DNA of 64,000 nt from Saxidomus purpurata (GCA_022818135.1 JAFMSR010000005.1:18103716-18167715); one strand, 5' to 3'. Positions 48,297-59,885 are shown, counted from the stretch's first letter. Numbers and translations: made by a program. Notes: generated from the letters alone by a model not told the origin.

Positions 48297-48948
48297 ATAC
48301 CCCGCAAGACTGCCCTGTCAAATGAAGACGTTTATCACTGACAGAATACCTTGTAAACAAGAGGGCCAAGATGGCATGGTCGGACGGACGGAAAAAAATA
48401 AAATAAAGTTATGCCCCGGACAAGGAAAAGTAACAAAGGGCAAAAACTCTGCAATAAGTCAAGATAGAGTTATGGTTCTTGTACACTGCACTTCCTCTCA
48501 TTGTGCTTGACCATTGTATGAAGTTGTATTGAATTCCAACCAGTAGTTTTCAAGTTATGCTCCAGACAAGGAAAAGTAACAAAGGGCAATAACTCTGTGA
48601 TTAATCAAGATAGAGTTATGGTTCCTGTGCACTGCACTTCCTCTCAATGTATTTGACCATTGTATGAAGTTGTATTGAATTCCAACCAGTAGTTTTCAAG
48701 TTATGCTCCGGACAAGGAAAAGTAACAAAGGACTAAAGCTCTGCAATTAGTCAAGATAGAGTTATGGTTCTTGTACACTATATTCACCTAATTGTGCTTG
48801 ACCATTGTATGAAGTTGTAATAAATTCCAACCAGTAGTCTACAGACTATGCTCCATACAAGAAAAATGCAACAGACTAATCAACTGACTGACCGCTTAAC
48901 CACAAAGTGACTCCTATATACACCCCCAAGCTTTGTATTGAAGGTGTC
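48297..48948. mobile_element. Family B element, second copy
   Basis: It starts ATACCCCGCAAGACTGCC, as at 3178, and includes 'acagaataccttg'. Three units of about 146 bp follow, with 'gggcaa(a/t)aactctg', 'gagttatggttc' and 'ttttcaagttatgctcc'. The right end 'cacccccaagctttgtattgaaggtg' has lost the GGGGGTAT terminus. Near 48357 'aacaagagggccaagatggc' is a short intruding head of another family. Confidence 0.75.
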
Positions 48949-49033
48949 TGTAAAGATTTTTAGTTGATCTGCACAAAATCTAGCTACATACCGAAATCTG
49001 TTTTCTTGCATACTCAACTGTCATTTTCAATGA

Positions 49034-49235
49034 CTGGCCCCCTGCCTGGTAGAGTGATCAGTGTCCCTGACTTGAAACCACTGTAACTTCTCATAGATTG
49101 AGGGTCATAGGTTCAAGCCCTGCTACAGTAACCGACCATGTCTCTGTGAGAATGTTGGCAGATCGTGATCTAGTGCTGGTTCTTCTCAGGAACAATGGTT
49201 TGGTAAACTGCCCTCCTGTAAAAATGATAAAATTT
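49034..49235 (+). repeat. tRNA-derived SINE with Ser-type head
   Basis: Box A-like CTGGTAGAGTGATCAGTG, then 'CTGACTTGAAACCA' (loop with TGA, as in Ser-UGA), a long variable region, and box B GGTTCAAGCCC. The body continues 'gaccatgtctctgtgagaatgttggcag', 'gatctagtgctggttctt' and 'gaacaatggttt'. The stems are too decayed for a functional tRNA. A reverse copy lies at 39290-39500. Confidence 0.72.
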
Positions 49236-51215
49236 GATTGAAACAAGTGTTAAACACATACAATAACATACAACAATTTCCAATGAATTTACCAATGCTG
49301 GAAAATCAGTCTGGAATTCCATGTGCATGAGAACACTTCTGAATTACTGAATTATCTAAATATTAGTTGTTATTTAGCTAGCCAGAGCAGACAGTGCTCA
49401 GGATAGCTATTGTGAGCAACTGATGCCAGTTGTGGTCTGTTGTACATTGTATGTTTACATAGAACATGTATGCAAGATCTTTGATGAGACTGATTATGGC
49501 CTTGGTTGGACCAATACATCCCGAGTTATGATACCTGATTTAATAAAAAATGCAATATTTATTAATGTTTACACTCTGGCACCTACATTCCTTCACTAAG
49601 CTTTGGACCTGTGGGTCTTGATAACAACACGCCATCCTAATTTGGTGAACAACCACATCAATTAAAAATCCTTCCATGTATGAGGAAGTTACAGCTCACA
49701 CAAGTTATCATGTGTACTTTTTTAACCTTTACTCCCCAAGTGTGACCTTGACCTTCCAGCTTCCACCTGGGTCATGCACACGACATGCTGTCCAACTGCG
49801 GTAACAATTATGTGAATTCAATAATTCAAAATGTATGAGAAAGTTACAAACCTGTCCCAGACGTACACACATACACCGAACCACCAAAGTGACAAATATG
49901 TTGACCCACCATCAGTGTGCTTCACAAAAATATTCACTGTTTTCGTGTTGAAATAACTTACTTTCTGCAAGGAACATTGTACTTTTTTTGTGTGTGCATC
50001 ATGGAAAAAGTCCCTCATGATGGACTACTTGAAGTTGCATCTTCAAGAATATCTATTAACCTGAAATGAAATAAAAAGGACAAATTAGGCAGCTTTATTT
50101 GCAGTCCAAATAAATGGGACTTTGCATGTACATTCTTTTTCATTTGAATGCAAATAAAGCTGCCCCCTAAGTTTATACATTTACTACCCCCATCATTCTT
50201 ACTGACTCCTTACTTTCATAGAACAGACTAAATCAGATACAGTACTAAGACTGTTTCCTTTTAACTTAAATAATTGTCACCAAGCTTTCCAAACTCTACT
50301 GTACAGAGTGTTTCATTAAATACAAAATTATCTATAATGATCAAATGATTCCAATCAGTCAAAAAGGTCATACTTTTGAGTCATTCTTAGGCTCAAACTC
50401 TCTCTCTTGTCCCAATGTTAAGACATTAAGAGTTAAATATCTGTATTAAAATAGAGAAAGTAACCCCAAACACCATCAAGCACAACAGCCAAAAATAAAA
50501 TAGGACCTAAACTCAGTCAAGAGAAATCCTTGAAAACTTTATAGAAGGTTTCACATCAATAAAATAATCTTTACAAAGATGATGTCCGATTCTGAAATTA
50601 AGTTTCCTACTAAAAATGAAGCACATATTTACCTTTGGTCCACACTGCTCTTCTGACATGTTCGATCACACTGTATGTCTGCACTATATGAATTAATTTT
50701 GTACAATTCAGTGTTCACTTATTAACTGTTAGAAACTTTTAAGGATTAATTTAGTAGTCAACAGTTGCAACAGTCAATAGAGAATATATCTCACTTTTCC
50801 CCTGATAGCAAAGACATAATCCCTCAATATCAAGACCATTATATCAATTACTGGGATTTAACCCCTGGGCAATCAAATATATACTTATATTGTGCACTCT
50901 GAAATCCATTGGGAATTTCACACATTGTTGAAAAGATAAATCTGAACACATAACATGCACAACTTATCAATAACAAATTAACCCTTATCATACTCAAGCA
51001 AATTTGCCTTTACAACCAGTGCAGATCATGATCACTCTGTACATCAATAGCCTATAATACTGCTGTGTATTGTTGTGCACAGTAGTACAGTACAATAATA
51101 CTACAAGAGGACTGTGTTTGATATAAAATCATAATTATGTCCCCCTACACATGAATAATAATTCTATACAACACCTGTCACAGCTTTGACTGAAAATAAC
51201 AGCACTTATTTTAAT
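49236..51215. other. AT-rich stretch without recognised genes
   Basis: At 49580-49900 the text resembles the tail paragraphs of family E ('aaatccttccatgtatgaggaagttacag', 'aagtgtgaccttgaccttcc', 'acacacatacaccgaac'). The rest shows nothing that I can support. Confidence 0.4.
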
Positions 51216-51221
51216 GCACTG

Positions 51222-52640
51222 ACAAGAGGGCAATGATAGCCATGGTGACCCTATATCACTAAAATTAGTATCAGTGCACTTTAATACAAGAAAGCAAGTA
51301 AAAAGGTTATTATCAAGGTCAATCATAAGCCTTTTGAAAATTAGTCTACAAAACTGCACAGATAGTCCGAATTTCATCTCTAGCTAGAAAACAAAAGCTA
51401 TGCCAAAGGTCAAACTCAAACAGGGTTGAAATTTGCATTCAAACCTGTACATATGGTTCAAATTTCATTGCTGTAGCTTCAAAACCAGGAAAGTAGCTAA
51501 GTAGGTCAAAGTCAGAATATGTAGAAGTTGAAATTTACATGCAAAACTGGTCCATATTTCATTGATGTAGCTTCAAAAACAGAAAGTAGGTCAGTAGGTC
51601 AAGTATCTCTGAAGAGGGTAGGGCTATCATTTTAATTATCTTGGTCAAGGCCAGCATCACTATCTAATTTAAAGATCATAGGCCTACTGGATCTCCAGTT
51701 ATTTAACATAATAGATCTGACTTTGATCTTTGACCTAGTGACCTAAATATCAACAGAAGTCACTAACTGGTTAAGATCAACCTACCTATGAAGTCTGAGG
51801 ATTCTATGCCCAATAATTCTAGAGTTATTGAACATAACAGTTGTAATCCCATGAGTGTTTTAAATTTTGACCCAGGGGCATAATGTGTACAAACTTTGTA
51901 CAGGACAACCAGATAATGCAATATGCTCTAGGCTGTACAAGAAGATTTCTTTTAGTTTTTCCTATTTTGTGGCCAATTTTGACCCAGGGGCATGATATGA
52001 AGAAACTTAATAGAGGTCCACTAAACAATGTTACATACTAAATATGTTAAGCTCTAGGATTCATGGTTTTGGAGATGAAGATTTATAGTGTCTTCCTATA
52101 TAAATCTATGTAAAATTAGTGACCTCTGGCAGGGTAAATTTGACCATTAGGGTATGACTTGAACAAACTTGGTAGGGATCCACTAGACATTGCTACAACT
52201 AAATATCTAAGCCTTGGACATTGTGCATTTTCAGAATATTTTTATTTTATTTCCTATGGAAGTCTACATGTAATGTATATAAAAACAAGTGACCCCATGG
52301 GTGTGGTTCCCTGGGCTATGATATGAACAGTCTTGGTAGAGGTCTACTACACACTGCAAAATATCTAAGCTCTAGGCCTTGTAGTTTTGGGGAAGAAGAT
52401 TTTTTAACTTTCTCATACACACATGTAAGCCTGTGTAATATCAAGTAACCCCGAGGCAGGGTTAATTTTGATCCGGGATCATGATTTTAACAATCTTGAT
52501 AGAGGTACACAATGCAATCCTACATACCAAGCTCTGAACCTTCTAGTTTTTGAGAATTTTATAGTTTTTCTATTGAAATCTAAAGTGGCCAAAACCTATT
52601 ATAACCACAAGGGCAAAACAGACAGTAGGACAACAGACAT
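51222..52640 (+). mobile_element. Family D-like element with degraded ends
   Basis: The head is 'acaagagggcaatgatagccatggtgaccctatatcac'. The first part has 'catgcaaaactgg', 'aaagtaggtcag' units; from about 51850 there are family D paragraphs ('gacccaggggcat', 'ggtagaggtc', 'ctaaatatctaagc'). It ends near 'aaaacagacagtaggacaacagacatcc' without a tail hairpin. Confidence 0.6.
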
Positions 52641-52644
52641 CCAT

Positions 52645-53650
52645 CTCACAACAAGCAACAATGTTCACCAAAATACCAGTTTTCATCTTTAAGGCCACTT
52701 CTTGACATCTATGTGACTGCTGGCAAATTTACTGCATGATAAACTGAACAGTTTCTTAGTAATTCTGTAGGTTAAGGTAGTATAAATTGTAAATGTTATA
52801 TAGTCAGTGGAAGCAGTTTGTGAACATGCTGGGTGATTCTGTACACAATGGAGGGTAAATCTGCACACCAAAGACAACTTTAATAAATAATCAAGTTATT
52901 GAATTAATCCTTTATATCTACTGACATGTACAGGAATTTAAGCAGTAACAAAGGCAAAATTAAACACTGGTATAAAGATTATTGAAACTTAGTGATGTTG
53001 ATGACAAATTGCCTAACATGCACTGAAAAACTCGTTTGTCAAGAGTTAAAATTAAATATCAAAATTTCAAATAGATCTAGAAGCAAAATAGACACTTAAG
53101 AATTGGTTGAATCGACCTCCATGTATCTTTCACACTCAAAGTATTTTCTCTAGAGATAACGTTCTGTAAGTTTTATATAATTTGGTCTTATAGACTGTTA
53201 ACAAATGTTTTCTTTGAATACACACCTGGCGTGATCTAGATCATTAACTCAATGCTATTACTCATCTTTATTTTAAACATTATTTTACAAAAGTTCCTGA
53301 ACATTTTTATAATTCTCAATCTAAATCTTTGAGATAATATTAATATGTACTGTACATGTATAAACAAAACATTATCAAAGGCATGTCTACAACAAACAAC
53401 TTCATAAACTTAAAGTTCCATACATCATAAATTGCATCAATTTACAACACAATCTCTACAACAATATAACAGGTAAACCTTTTAACACAAAAGTCCCCCA
53501 AAAATGTCAAGACGTATACTACTGTGGCCATATAACTGTATGCAATGAAAAGTGAACATGTTTGAAATCTTTATTTTTCTGAAATACTGCACTGACCTGT
53601 CCATTCAACCTAGCAAAAATTCACATGCATGTGTTATGATGTGTATTTCA
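52645..53650. other. 3' flank of the MnmH gene
   Basis: AT-rich, without an array or exon. Poly(A) signals of the MnmH transcript should lie here; several AATAAA words exist on the minus strand and none can be preferred. Confidence 0.35.
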
Positions 53651-53652
53651 TG

Positions 53653-55186
53653 TTAAGAATTACCCAAGTCGTTAACAAGTTTTAATACTGTATCTTCTTC
53701 TAGGTTTTCTAGATGTAACTCTTCACTGTCCACAACTGATCTGTTATTTTTCTTCTGTGACATTGTATAAGATGGATCATAATGCTCCAGAAGTATTCTC
53801 CTCACAAAATCCTTCCAATGACCTTTATCAATCAAGGTCAACCACTCATTCACATGGTCATGACCTCTGACCCTCACTAGTTTCTGAATGATTAGTTTCA
53901 AGTCCTCTTTATGTTCAATCCAGTTAGGGTAGTCTCTGATGATATGACTTACTCTTTCTTCTATTGGAAGATTTACAATAAATCTCGGTGCAGTTAGTAA
54001 TTTTTGAAAAAAGGTTTGTGGAATATGAATACTTCCTATACGAACACTCTCAGATTCTAACCAAACTGGTTTAGAACTCGTAAATGTATGTAATTTATCA
54101 CATAAAAGGGAGTCAAAGTACTTCTGTGATGGCTGTGTTTCTCCATGCCACAGTCCCAACACTGAGCCCTTGTGTTTAGCTAGACCTTCAAGGTCAAGGA
54201 TTTGGTGACCTTGAGACCCCAATGCTTGAAGAACCTTTGTTTTCCCACTTCCAGTAAGGCCTAGAAAAAAAATGTAAGTATTAACAGTATTTAACAAGAA
54301 ACTTATTTTGCACAACTTTACAGGTTGTAGATAACTTGCCTTATAAATGCTATTACTCATCTTTATTTTAATAATTGTTTTACAAAAGTTCCTGAAATAA
54401 CTGTAAAAGTATCAAATTTTCTTACCAAAACCCAATCCTGAGCAACTTTCACAAGTATGACAACACATGATTCACTTATTAACTACTTATGTCACTTTAG
54501 AATTAATATTAAGTACTATCTGTATTGCTAGTGGAACTAATGTTCTTTGGTTATATCCATGAAAATCTTTTGTAGTAATTTAAATGCATTTGTAAGGCCT
54601 ATTAAAAGAACAGATTGATAGGAACTCCATAAAATGTGCATATGCCTGTTCTCTGGTTTTACTCACCAGAAATAACCTTGTACTGGAATAGCTGTGGCAA
54701 ATCTTCCAACTCTTGTCTTACTGTTGCTCTATACTGTTTGTAGCCCTTATCTAATACAAATGTCTGGAAGCCTATCTGGGCTAAAATAAGGGCCATACTA
54801 AACGACCTCTGTCCACCTCTCCAGCAGTATATAAGGGGACTATAATCGGACTCCTTCGACTGGAAATATGTATCAATATGTTTTGCAATGTTACGTGAAA
54901 TTACAGCAGCCCCAGATTTACGAGCTTCAAACTGATTTGCCGCATAAAGTGTTCCAACAGTTACCCTTTCCTCGTTAGCTAGTACAGGTAAGTTTATTGA
55001 GCCTGGGATATGGTCTTCTTCAAATTCAGCTGGTGTACGGACATCAATAATTTCAGTTACACGGTCATCTCTATGGTTTTTAAGAACCTCAGGGACACTA
55101 GATTTGGATGCTTTCACTATAGTTGAATAATTTCTCAGCCAAAGTCGTGTAAAGGATGGATACTTTTGTATCATCTGTAAAGCCAT
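53653..55186 (-). CDS. mnmH: tRNA 2-selenouridine synthase (MnmH/SelU), two exons, full length
   Basis: Exon 1 is 55186-54667 and exon 2 is 54260-53653; the intron (54666-54261) has GTGAGT...TTTTCTAG borders and splits a glycine codon. The product is 375 aa (E. coli MnmH is 364). Residues about 31-160 form a rhodanese domain: 'DVRTPAEFEEDHIPGSINLP', 'ANEERVTVGTLYA' and the active loop YCWRGGQRS with Cys121, equivalent to the catalytic Cys97. Residues 174-181 are a P-loop (GLTGSGKT), followed by 'DLEGLAKHKGSVLG' and a C-terminal 'LLEHYDPSY', all typical of MnmH. In bacteria the enzyme converts wobble 2-thiouridine of Lys, Glu and Gln tRNAs to 2-selenouridine through a geranylated intermediate, using selenophosphate. 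The start at 55186 has a good context (ACTATGG). The N-terminus (basic and aromatic, no acidic residue in the first 30, 'RLWLRNYST') suggests mitochondrial import, which is an inference. The frame stays open upstream to 55250, so a longer N-terminus from an upstream exon is possible. Confidence 0.93.
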
Positions 55187-55196
55187 AGTGTCTGTG

Positions 55197-55248
55197 CTAA
55201 CCTCTACTGGTATCACGCATGAGTATGGGGTAAAATCTGAAACAGCAT
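55197..55248 (-). promoter_or_regulatory. 5' leader of mnmH: splice acceptor and two short upstream ORFs
   Basis: A polypyrimidine tract and CAG end at 55249, suggesting that a 5' leader intron ends here. The exon would begin directly with ATG at 55248, opening a 12-codon uORF that ends TGA at 55213. A second ATG at 55220 opens an 8-codon uORF that ends TAG at 55197. Both stop before the main ATG at 55186, so they could limit translation. This holds only if the mRNA starts this way. Confidence 0.4.
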
Positions 55249-55249
55249 C

Positions 55250-55830
55250 TGAAAAAAAGAAAAGGACAGTCAGTACTAACAGAAACAGAATATATTATAT
55301 ATAACAGCTGGTTAAGATTTGTGGCAATTGTTGTGTATACAGTGAAATCTAGATAAATGTTTCAAGCTGTCAAGGTACCAGCCATGGAACTAGTGATTTA
55401 CATTATTGAATTTTATTTCTCTCTGGTTCTTGAACAACCTATTGTCTGAAGTAAATTAATAGGACTGTCATGTCTAAAAACCTTTATCCCCATTTCTTGT
55501 ATTCTCAGGGTTTAAAATGTTCTCATGATGGTTACAGGTATAACATAAAGGGTCGATTTGAGACTTCATTGTTATTCAGTAACCTCTCTGGAATGTCATT
55601 ATCTATTTTATGCTGAGGAAATGCAGCAGAAGGAGAAATAAAACAAAATTTGTTACACCTGTTAAAATTGCACTTTTCCTAAATACACACTCATTTAAAG
55701 TCTCATGAGCACTTTGTATGTTAAATTAATCTATTACAACTAACAATTGTCTAAAAATTATTTTATTTAGAAAAAAACCTTTAATACTAATGAAATTGAC
55801 TGTTATTTGTAAGTTTGTAAAATAAAAAGT
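55250..55830. other. Upstream flank of mnmH
   Basis: No leader exon or promoter motif can be chosen. No arrays. Confidence 0.35.
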
Positions 55831-55834
55831 TTTC

Positions 55835-56060
55835 TTATTTGTTGCCATAGCAACCAGATTTTTACAAAGTATGAAATTCTTTGAACACCTTTTATGGAGC
55901 TTCATGCAAGGGACAACCCTGCCAGGTTTCATCAACATTGGCTGAGTGGTTTCAGAGGAGATGTTGTTTGCAGCAAATTGTTGACAGATGGAGGACAGAC
56001 AATTATTCATCCAAAAAGCTCAACCTTGCTCTCTGTGCCAGGTGACCTAATAAGTAGGTG
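55835..56060 (+). repeat. Family D tail fragment
   Basis: 'ttgttgccatagcaaccaga', 'gcttcatgcaagggacaaccctgcc', 'tttcatcaacattgg', 'gtggtttcagaggagatg' and 'gacagatggaggacagac' match the tail paragraph of family D (for example 26340-26500 and 34480-34810). The segment has lost the rest of the element. Confidence 0.65.
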
Positions 56061-56092
56061 GGAATCAAGGCTCAAGCCTATAATGTTCAAGC

Positions 56093-56238
56093 TAGTGCCA
56101 GCCCAGACTTTCCTGCATTGCTGTAACACTTGAGACATAACCAATCTTGTTTCACCCAGCGCATATAGTGCCAGCCCAGACTTTCCTGCATTGCTGTAAC
56201 ACTTGAGACATGACCAATCTTGTTTCACCAAGCGTATA
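56093..56238. repeat. 73-bp tandem duplication
   Basis: A 73-base unit starting TAGTGCCAGCCCAGACTTTC at 56093 is repeated at 56166 with only a few changes (ataacc/atgacc; cccagcg/ccaagcg). It directly precedes the family G element head. Confidence 0.88.
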
Positions 56239-56240
56239 AT

Positions 56241-57446
56241 AACAAGAGGTCCATGATGGCCCTTTATCACTCACCCGAGTACAACTGCTTTTAACAAAGT
56301 TGCTAGAAATCACCGAAACAACCTTTCTGACAAATTTCCAGGATATTTGGGCTGAAAATGTTACCTCTAGAGTGTTAACAAGGTTTTTCCATATTTGGGC
56401 TCTGTGACCTAGTTTTTGACCCAAGATGACCCATATTCGAACTTGGGCTAGAAATCACCGAAACAACCTTTCTGACAAATTTCCAGGATATTTGGGCTGA
56501 AAATGTTACCTCTAGAGTATTAACAAGGCTTTTCCATATTTGGGCTCTGTGGCCTAGTTTTTGACCCCAGATGACCCATATTGTAATTTGAGCTAGAAAT
56601 CATCCAAACAACCTTTCTGACAAATTTCCAGGATATTTGGGCTGAAAATGTAACCTCTAGAGTGTTAACAAGGTTTTTCCACATTTGGGCTCTGTGACCT
56701 AGTTTTTGACCCCAGATGACCCATATTCGAACTTGAGCTAGAAATCATAAAAACAACCTTTCTGACAAATTTCCAGGATATTTGGGCTGAAAATGTTACC
56801 TCTAGAGTGTTAACAAGGTTTTTCCATATTTTGGCTGTGTGACCTAGTTTTTGACCCAAGATGACCTATCGAACTTGAGCTGAATCATCGAAACAACCTT
56901 TCTGACAAATTCAAGGAATTTGGGCTGAAAAGTAACTCTAGAGTGTTAACAAGGTTTTTCCATATTTGGGCTCTGTGACCTAGTTTTTGACCCCAGATGA
57001 CCCATATTCAAAACTTGGGCTAGAAATCATTGAAACAACCTTTCTGACATATTTCCAGGATATTTGGGCTGAAAATTTTACCTCTAGAGTGTTAACAAGG
57101 TTTTTCCATATTCAGGCTGTGTGACCTAGTTTTTGACCCCAGATGACCCATATTCGAACTTGAGCTAGAAATCATCAAAACAACCTTTCTGACATATTTC
57201 CAGGATAAGTAGCCTCTAGATCCTTAACAAGATTTTTCTATTTTTGGGTCATGTGACCTAGTTTTTCATCCGAGATGACCCATATTCGAACTCGTCCGAG
57301 TAATTACTGGGACAAACATCCTGACCAAGTTTCGTGACAATTGAGGCAAAAATGTGACCACTAGAGTGTTAACGAACTAAGTGTGGACGGACGACGGACA
57401 TTCATCGATCCTAATAGCTCACCCTGAGCCAGCTGAGGTGAGCTAA
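56241..57446 (+). mobile_element. Family G element with a 145-bp array
   Basis: The head is 'acaagaggtccatgatggccctttatcactcaccc'. About seven units follow; the first four are marked by GCTAGAAATCA at 56302, 56447, 56592 and 56737, exactly 145 apart. Each unit has 'aacaacctttctgaca', 'tttccaggatatttgggctg', 'cctctagagtgttaacaagg' and 'gtgacctagtttttgacc'. The tail 'agctcaccctgagccagctgaggtgagctaa' is a hairpin. Repetitive minus-strand frames here are array by-products. Confidence 0.82.
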
Positions 57447-57449
57447 AAA

Positions 57450-59330
57450 GCTTAAGCCAATCACTGCATCCTTTCTATCCTGATAGACTAGTATTAGATT
57501 TAGTATCTTGGGGTGCCATATAGTACTGGCATATACAAGCTGTGGCCGGACAAGAGTTTTGTATGCCAGATATAGAGGTCTGACATTTCTGTTTTGTGTT
57601 GTAACATTTCATTTTATGAAATTGCATACATGTTTTATTTGCATTGGTGGTTATTCTTGATACGTGAGTATATTCCAACTTAGATCAGAACATAGATATT
57701 TGGTAAGTACAATAATCTAATAGTTCTCTACCATGTATGCACAAATCATGCCCCTAGGGTCAAAATTTAACCTACCCAGGGGATTACTAGTTTTCATATA
57801 GACTTATTTAGGAAACACTTATCTACTTCTCCACATGACTTAGGGCTTATACAGCTATGCCCATGGACTACACATCGGGGGTCTCTTGTCTGTATAAAGG
57901 AAATATTTCTAAAAGTCCATATATCAGACAGCATCAACGGTTCAGGTCACAATTAAAAAATAATGAAAAACAAAGTGCTATCATGTCTTGTCCTGTTGAA
58001 AAAATTCTTAACTCACGACTTAAAACTCAAATACATGTGGACCTAACTCAGTACACGAAAGAAAGACTAAAAACAAATCCCTAGGCCCTTATTAATTACG
58101 AAAGTTGTCGAGGACGAATTATCAAAAGTTACATTCATATTGCTAATTTCGAGTTTCCTAGATTTTCGATTACACGGAAATATACATGTGTATTACATTT
58201 GAGCATAATCGGTTTTCATGAATCAGACAAGATTGCTTGTAATATTTCTTAACTAAAGCATTCTAAATATTTCCAGATTACATGCCTTTCAGTAAGTAAG
58301 TAAGTACGAGCGGATGAGTCTAGAAGCATTCCAAACAAACGGTGTTGATGTAAACAGCTTTATAAAGTCGAGTTTTCTAATGAATTTTCTAAATCTAGAC
58401 AGATAGGCCTATATCTGTAGATGTGCATTTGATATGCAAATGTAAATACATTTAAAAATGCTTGTTACTTTTAAAATACGACAGGTATGTGACATGTTCT
58501 GTATAAATAATAATAAATACTTAACAGATCCTAATTTAACCCTCGAGTAAATAGTCCTACCTGTACATGTGTTTTATATCAGGTGGGTTATAACACTTAT
58601 AACACTTGTTATATCAATGAATGAAAGATTAGAAAGCATATGTACACTGAAAATTTATTAAATACAAATAAAAGGAAAGGAAAAAACAGTCAACAGTACT
58701 GTAGTAGCAACAGATGAGGATGATTAAGAAGTAAAACAATGGTGCAATTAATGATGAAAACACAAAATATTTACATATGATATAAAAGTAACAACAGACT
58801 TAAAAGATTATAAAATTTTTCGATGGGCCTTTCTCTGACCAGTACCGTTTCAGTGGGCCTTTCAGGTACCTTTGTTAAATTATCCTTTTTTGACCGGGCC
58901 TTTTAGGACTGGTCCCTTCTGGAAGTGGGCCTTTCTGGATCCCTACTTGCCAGATAGCGCACTGACTGTAAAATTTCTACTATGAAAATAGAGGAATTAA
59001 TGATATATGAAAGTTTTAAATACTTCAACGTAGCAGCCATTTTACAAGATATTACGGTGGTTCAGTATTGGATGCTTCAGTGATTTGTCTGATGATTACT
59101 AATTTAGTACTGTAAAACTCAAAATCTTTGTGATACACCAGTTTTAATAGTAGGTAATGTAAACTTGAAGTGAATTAAAGTATTGATGAATACTGAAGAA
59201 AATTAGGTATTCCAGTCACACATCTTCAAATTTTTATTACCTAACAATCGTAATCAATTATATCTGGCAGGTGCTGTGTGTAACTAGTGAATTGGTTTTT
59301 CAAATTTTAGGTGCAAAGTTAAAAGATTAG
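57450..59330. other. Intergenic DNA between divergent mnmH and METTL4 genes
   Basis: Leader exons and promoters of both genes may lie here. None can be supported. The plus frame 57857-58084 has no recognisable family. At 58800-58950 a purely local 'gggcctttc' word recurs about five times. Confidence 0.35.
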
Positions 59331-59335
59331 TTTGA

Positions 59336-59885
59336 CTTACCATATTCCCCCTTTTAAACACTCCCCCCCCACAATAGCCCCCCCCCCCCCCCGTTTACAC
59401 ACAAAAAAACGACAGAAAATGACCAAAAAAAATTTAAAAATCGGACAGAAAATGGACAGAAAATGACCATCGATTGTGCCAGTTTTAGCACCCTAAAAGT
59501 ATTCCTAAATAAAATGAAACAAGTTCCTACCTTTATCTGAAGAAATAATCCAGTTTTTATCCAATTTATTAATCTAATCCAAACACAAAACATCCATAAA
59601 ACGCTTGAGTCAACCGCAGTTTTAAAACGTGTGTAATTTTTTATCATAAGGTGACCTCACAGCGAGTACACATGATCATGTGTACTTGTTAAACCAGCCC
59701 AAAGTAGTATACAGACAAAGGGTGTTATTTATTTTCGGTAAACGGGGGTCGTCTCAAGCGTACAAATGAAAGAGAGGAGATTTAAGAAATAGGGGGCGTT
59801 TAAACAAGAACTAAACAATATTTGAGCCATTTTTTTTTGCAAAATGTAACGCCCCCGGGGGCATTTAAACGGAGGAATATGGTAA
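59336..59885. mobile_element. MITE with CTTACCATATTCC ends
   Basis: The left end CTTACCATATTCCCCC (59336) and the right end GGAGGAATATGGTAAG (59870-59885) are inverted. Inner parts also mirror each other: 'ttttaaacactccccc' against 'gggggcatttaaac'. A long poly-C run lies at 59378-59393. The length is 550 bp and it is non-coding. Confidence 0.78.

Noticed and set aside
24374..57446. Helitron assignment for the GAGCTAA-tailed elements
   Set aside because: A 3' hairpin and a CTRR-like CTAA are suggestive, but the head lacks the usual 5' TC and the hairpin is too close to the end; A/T target insertion is not demonstrated, so the class is left open.
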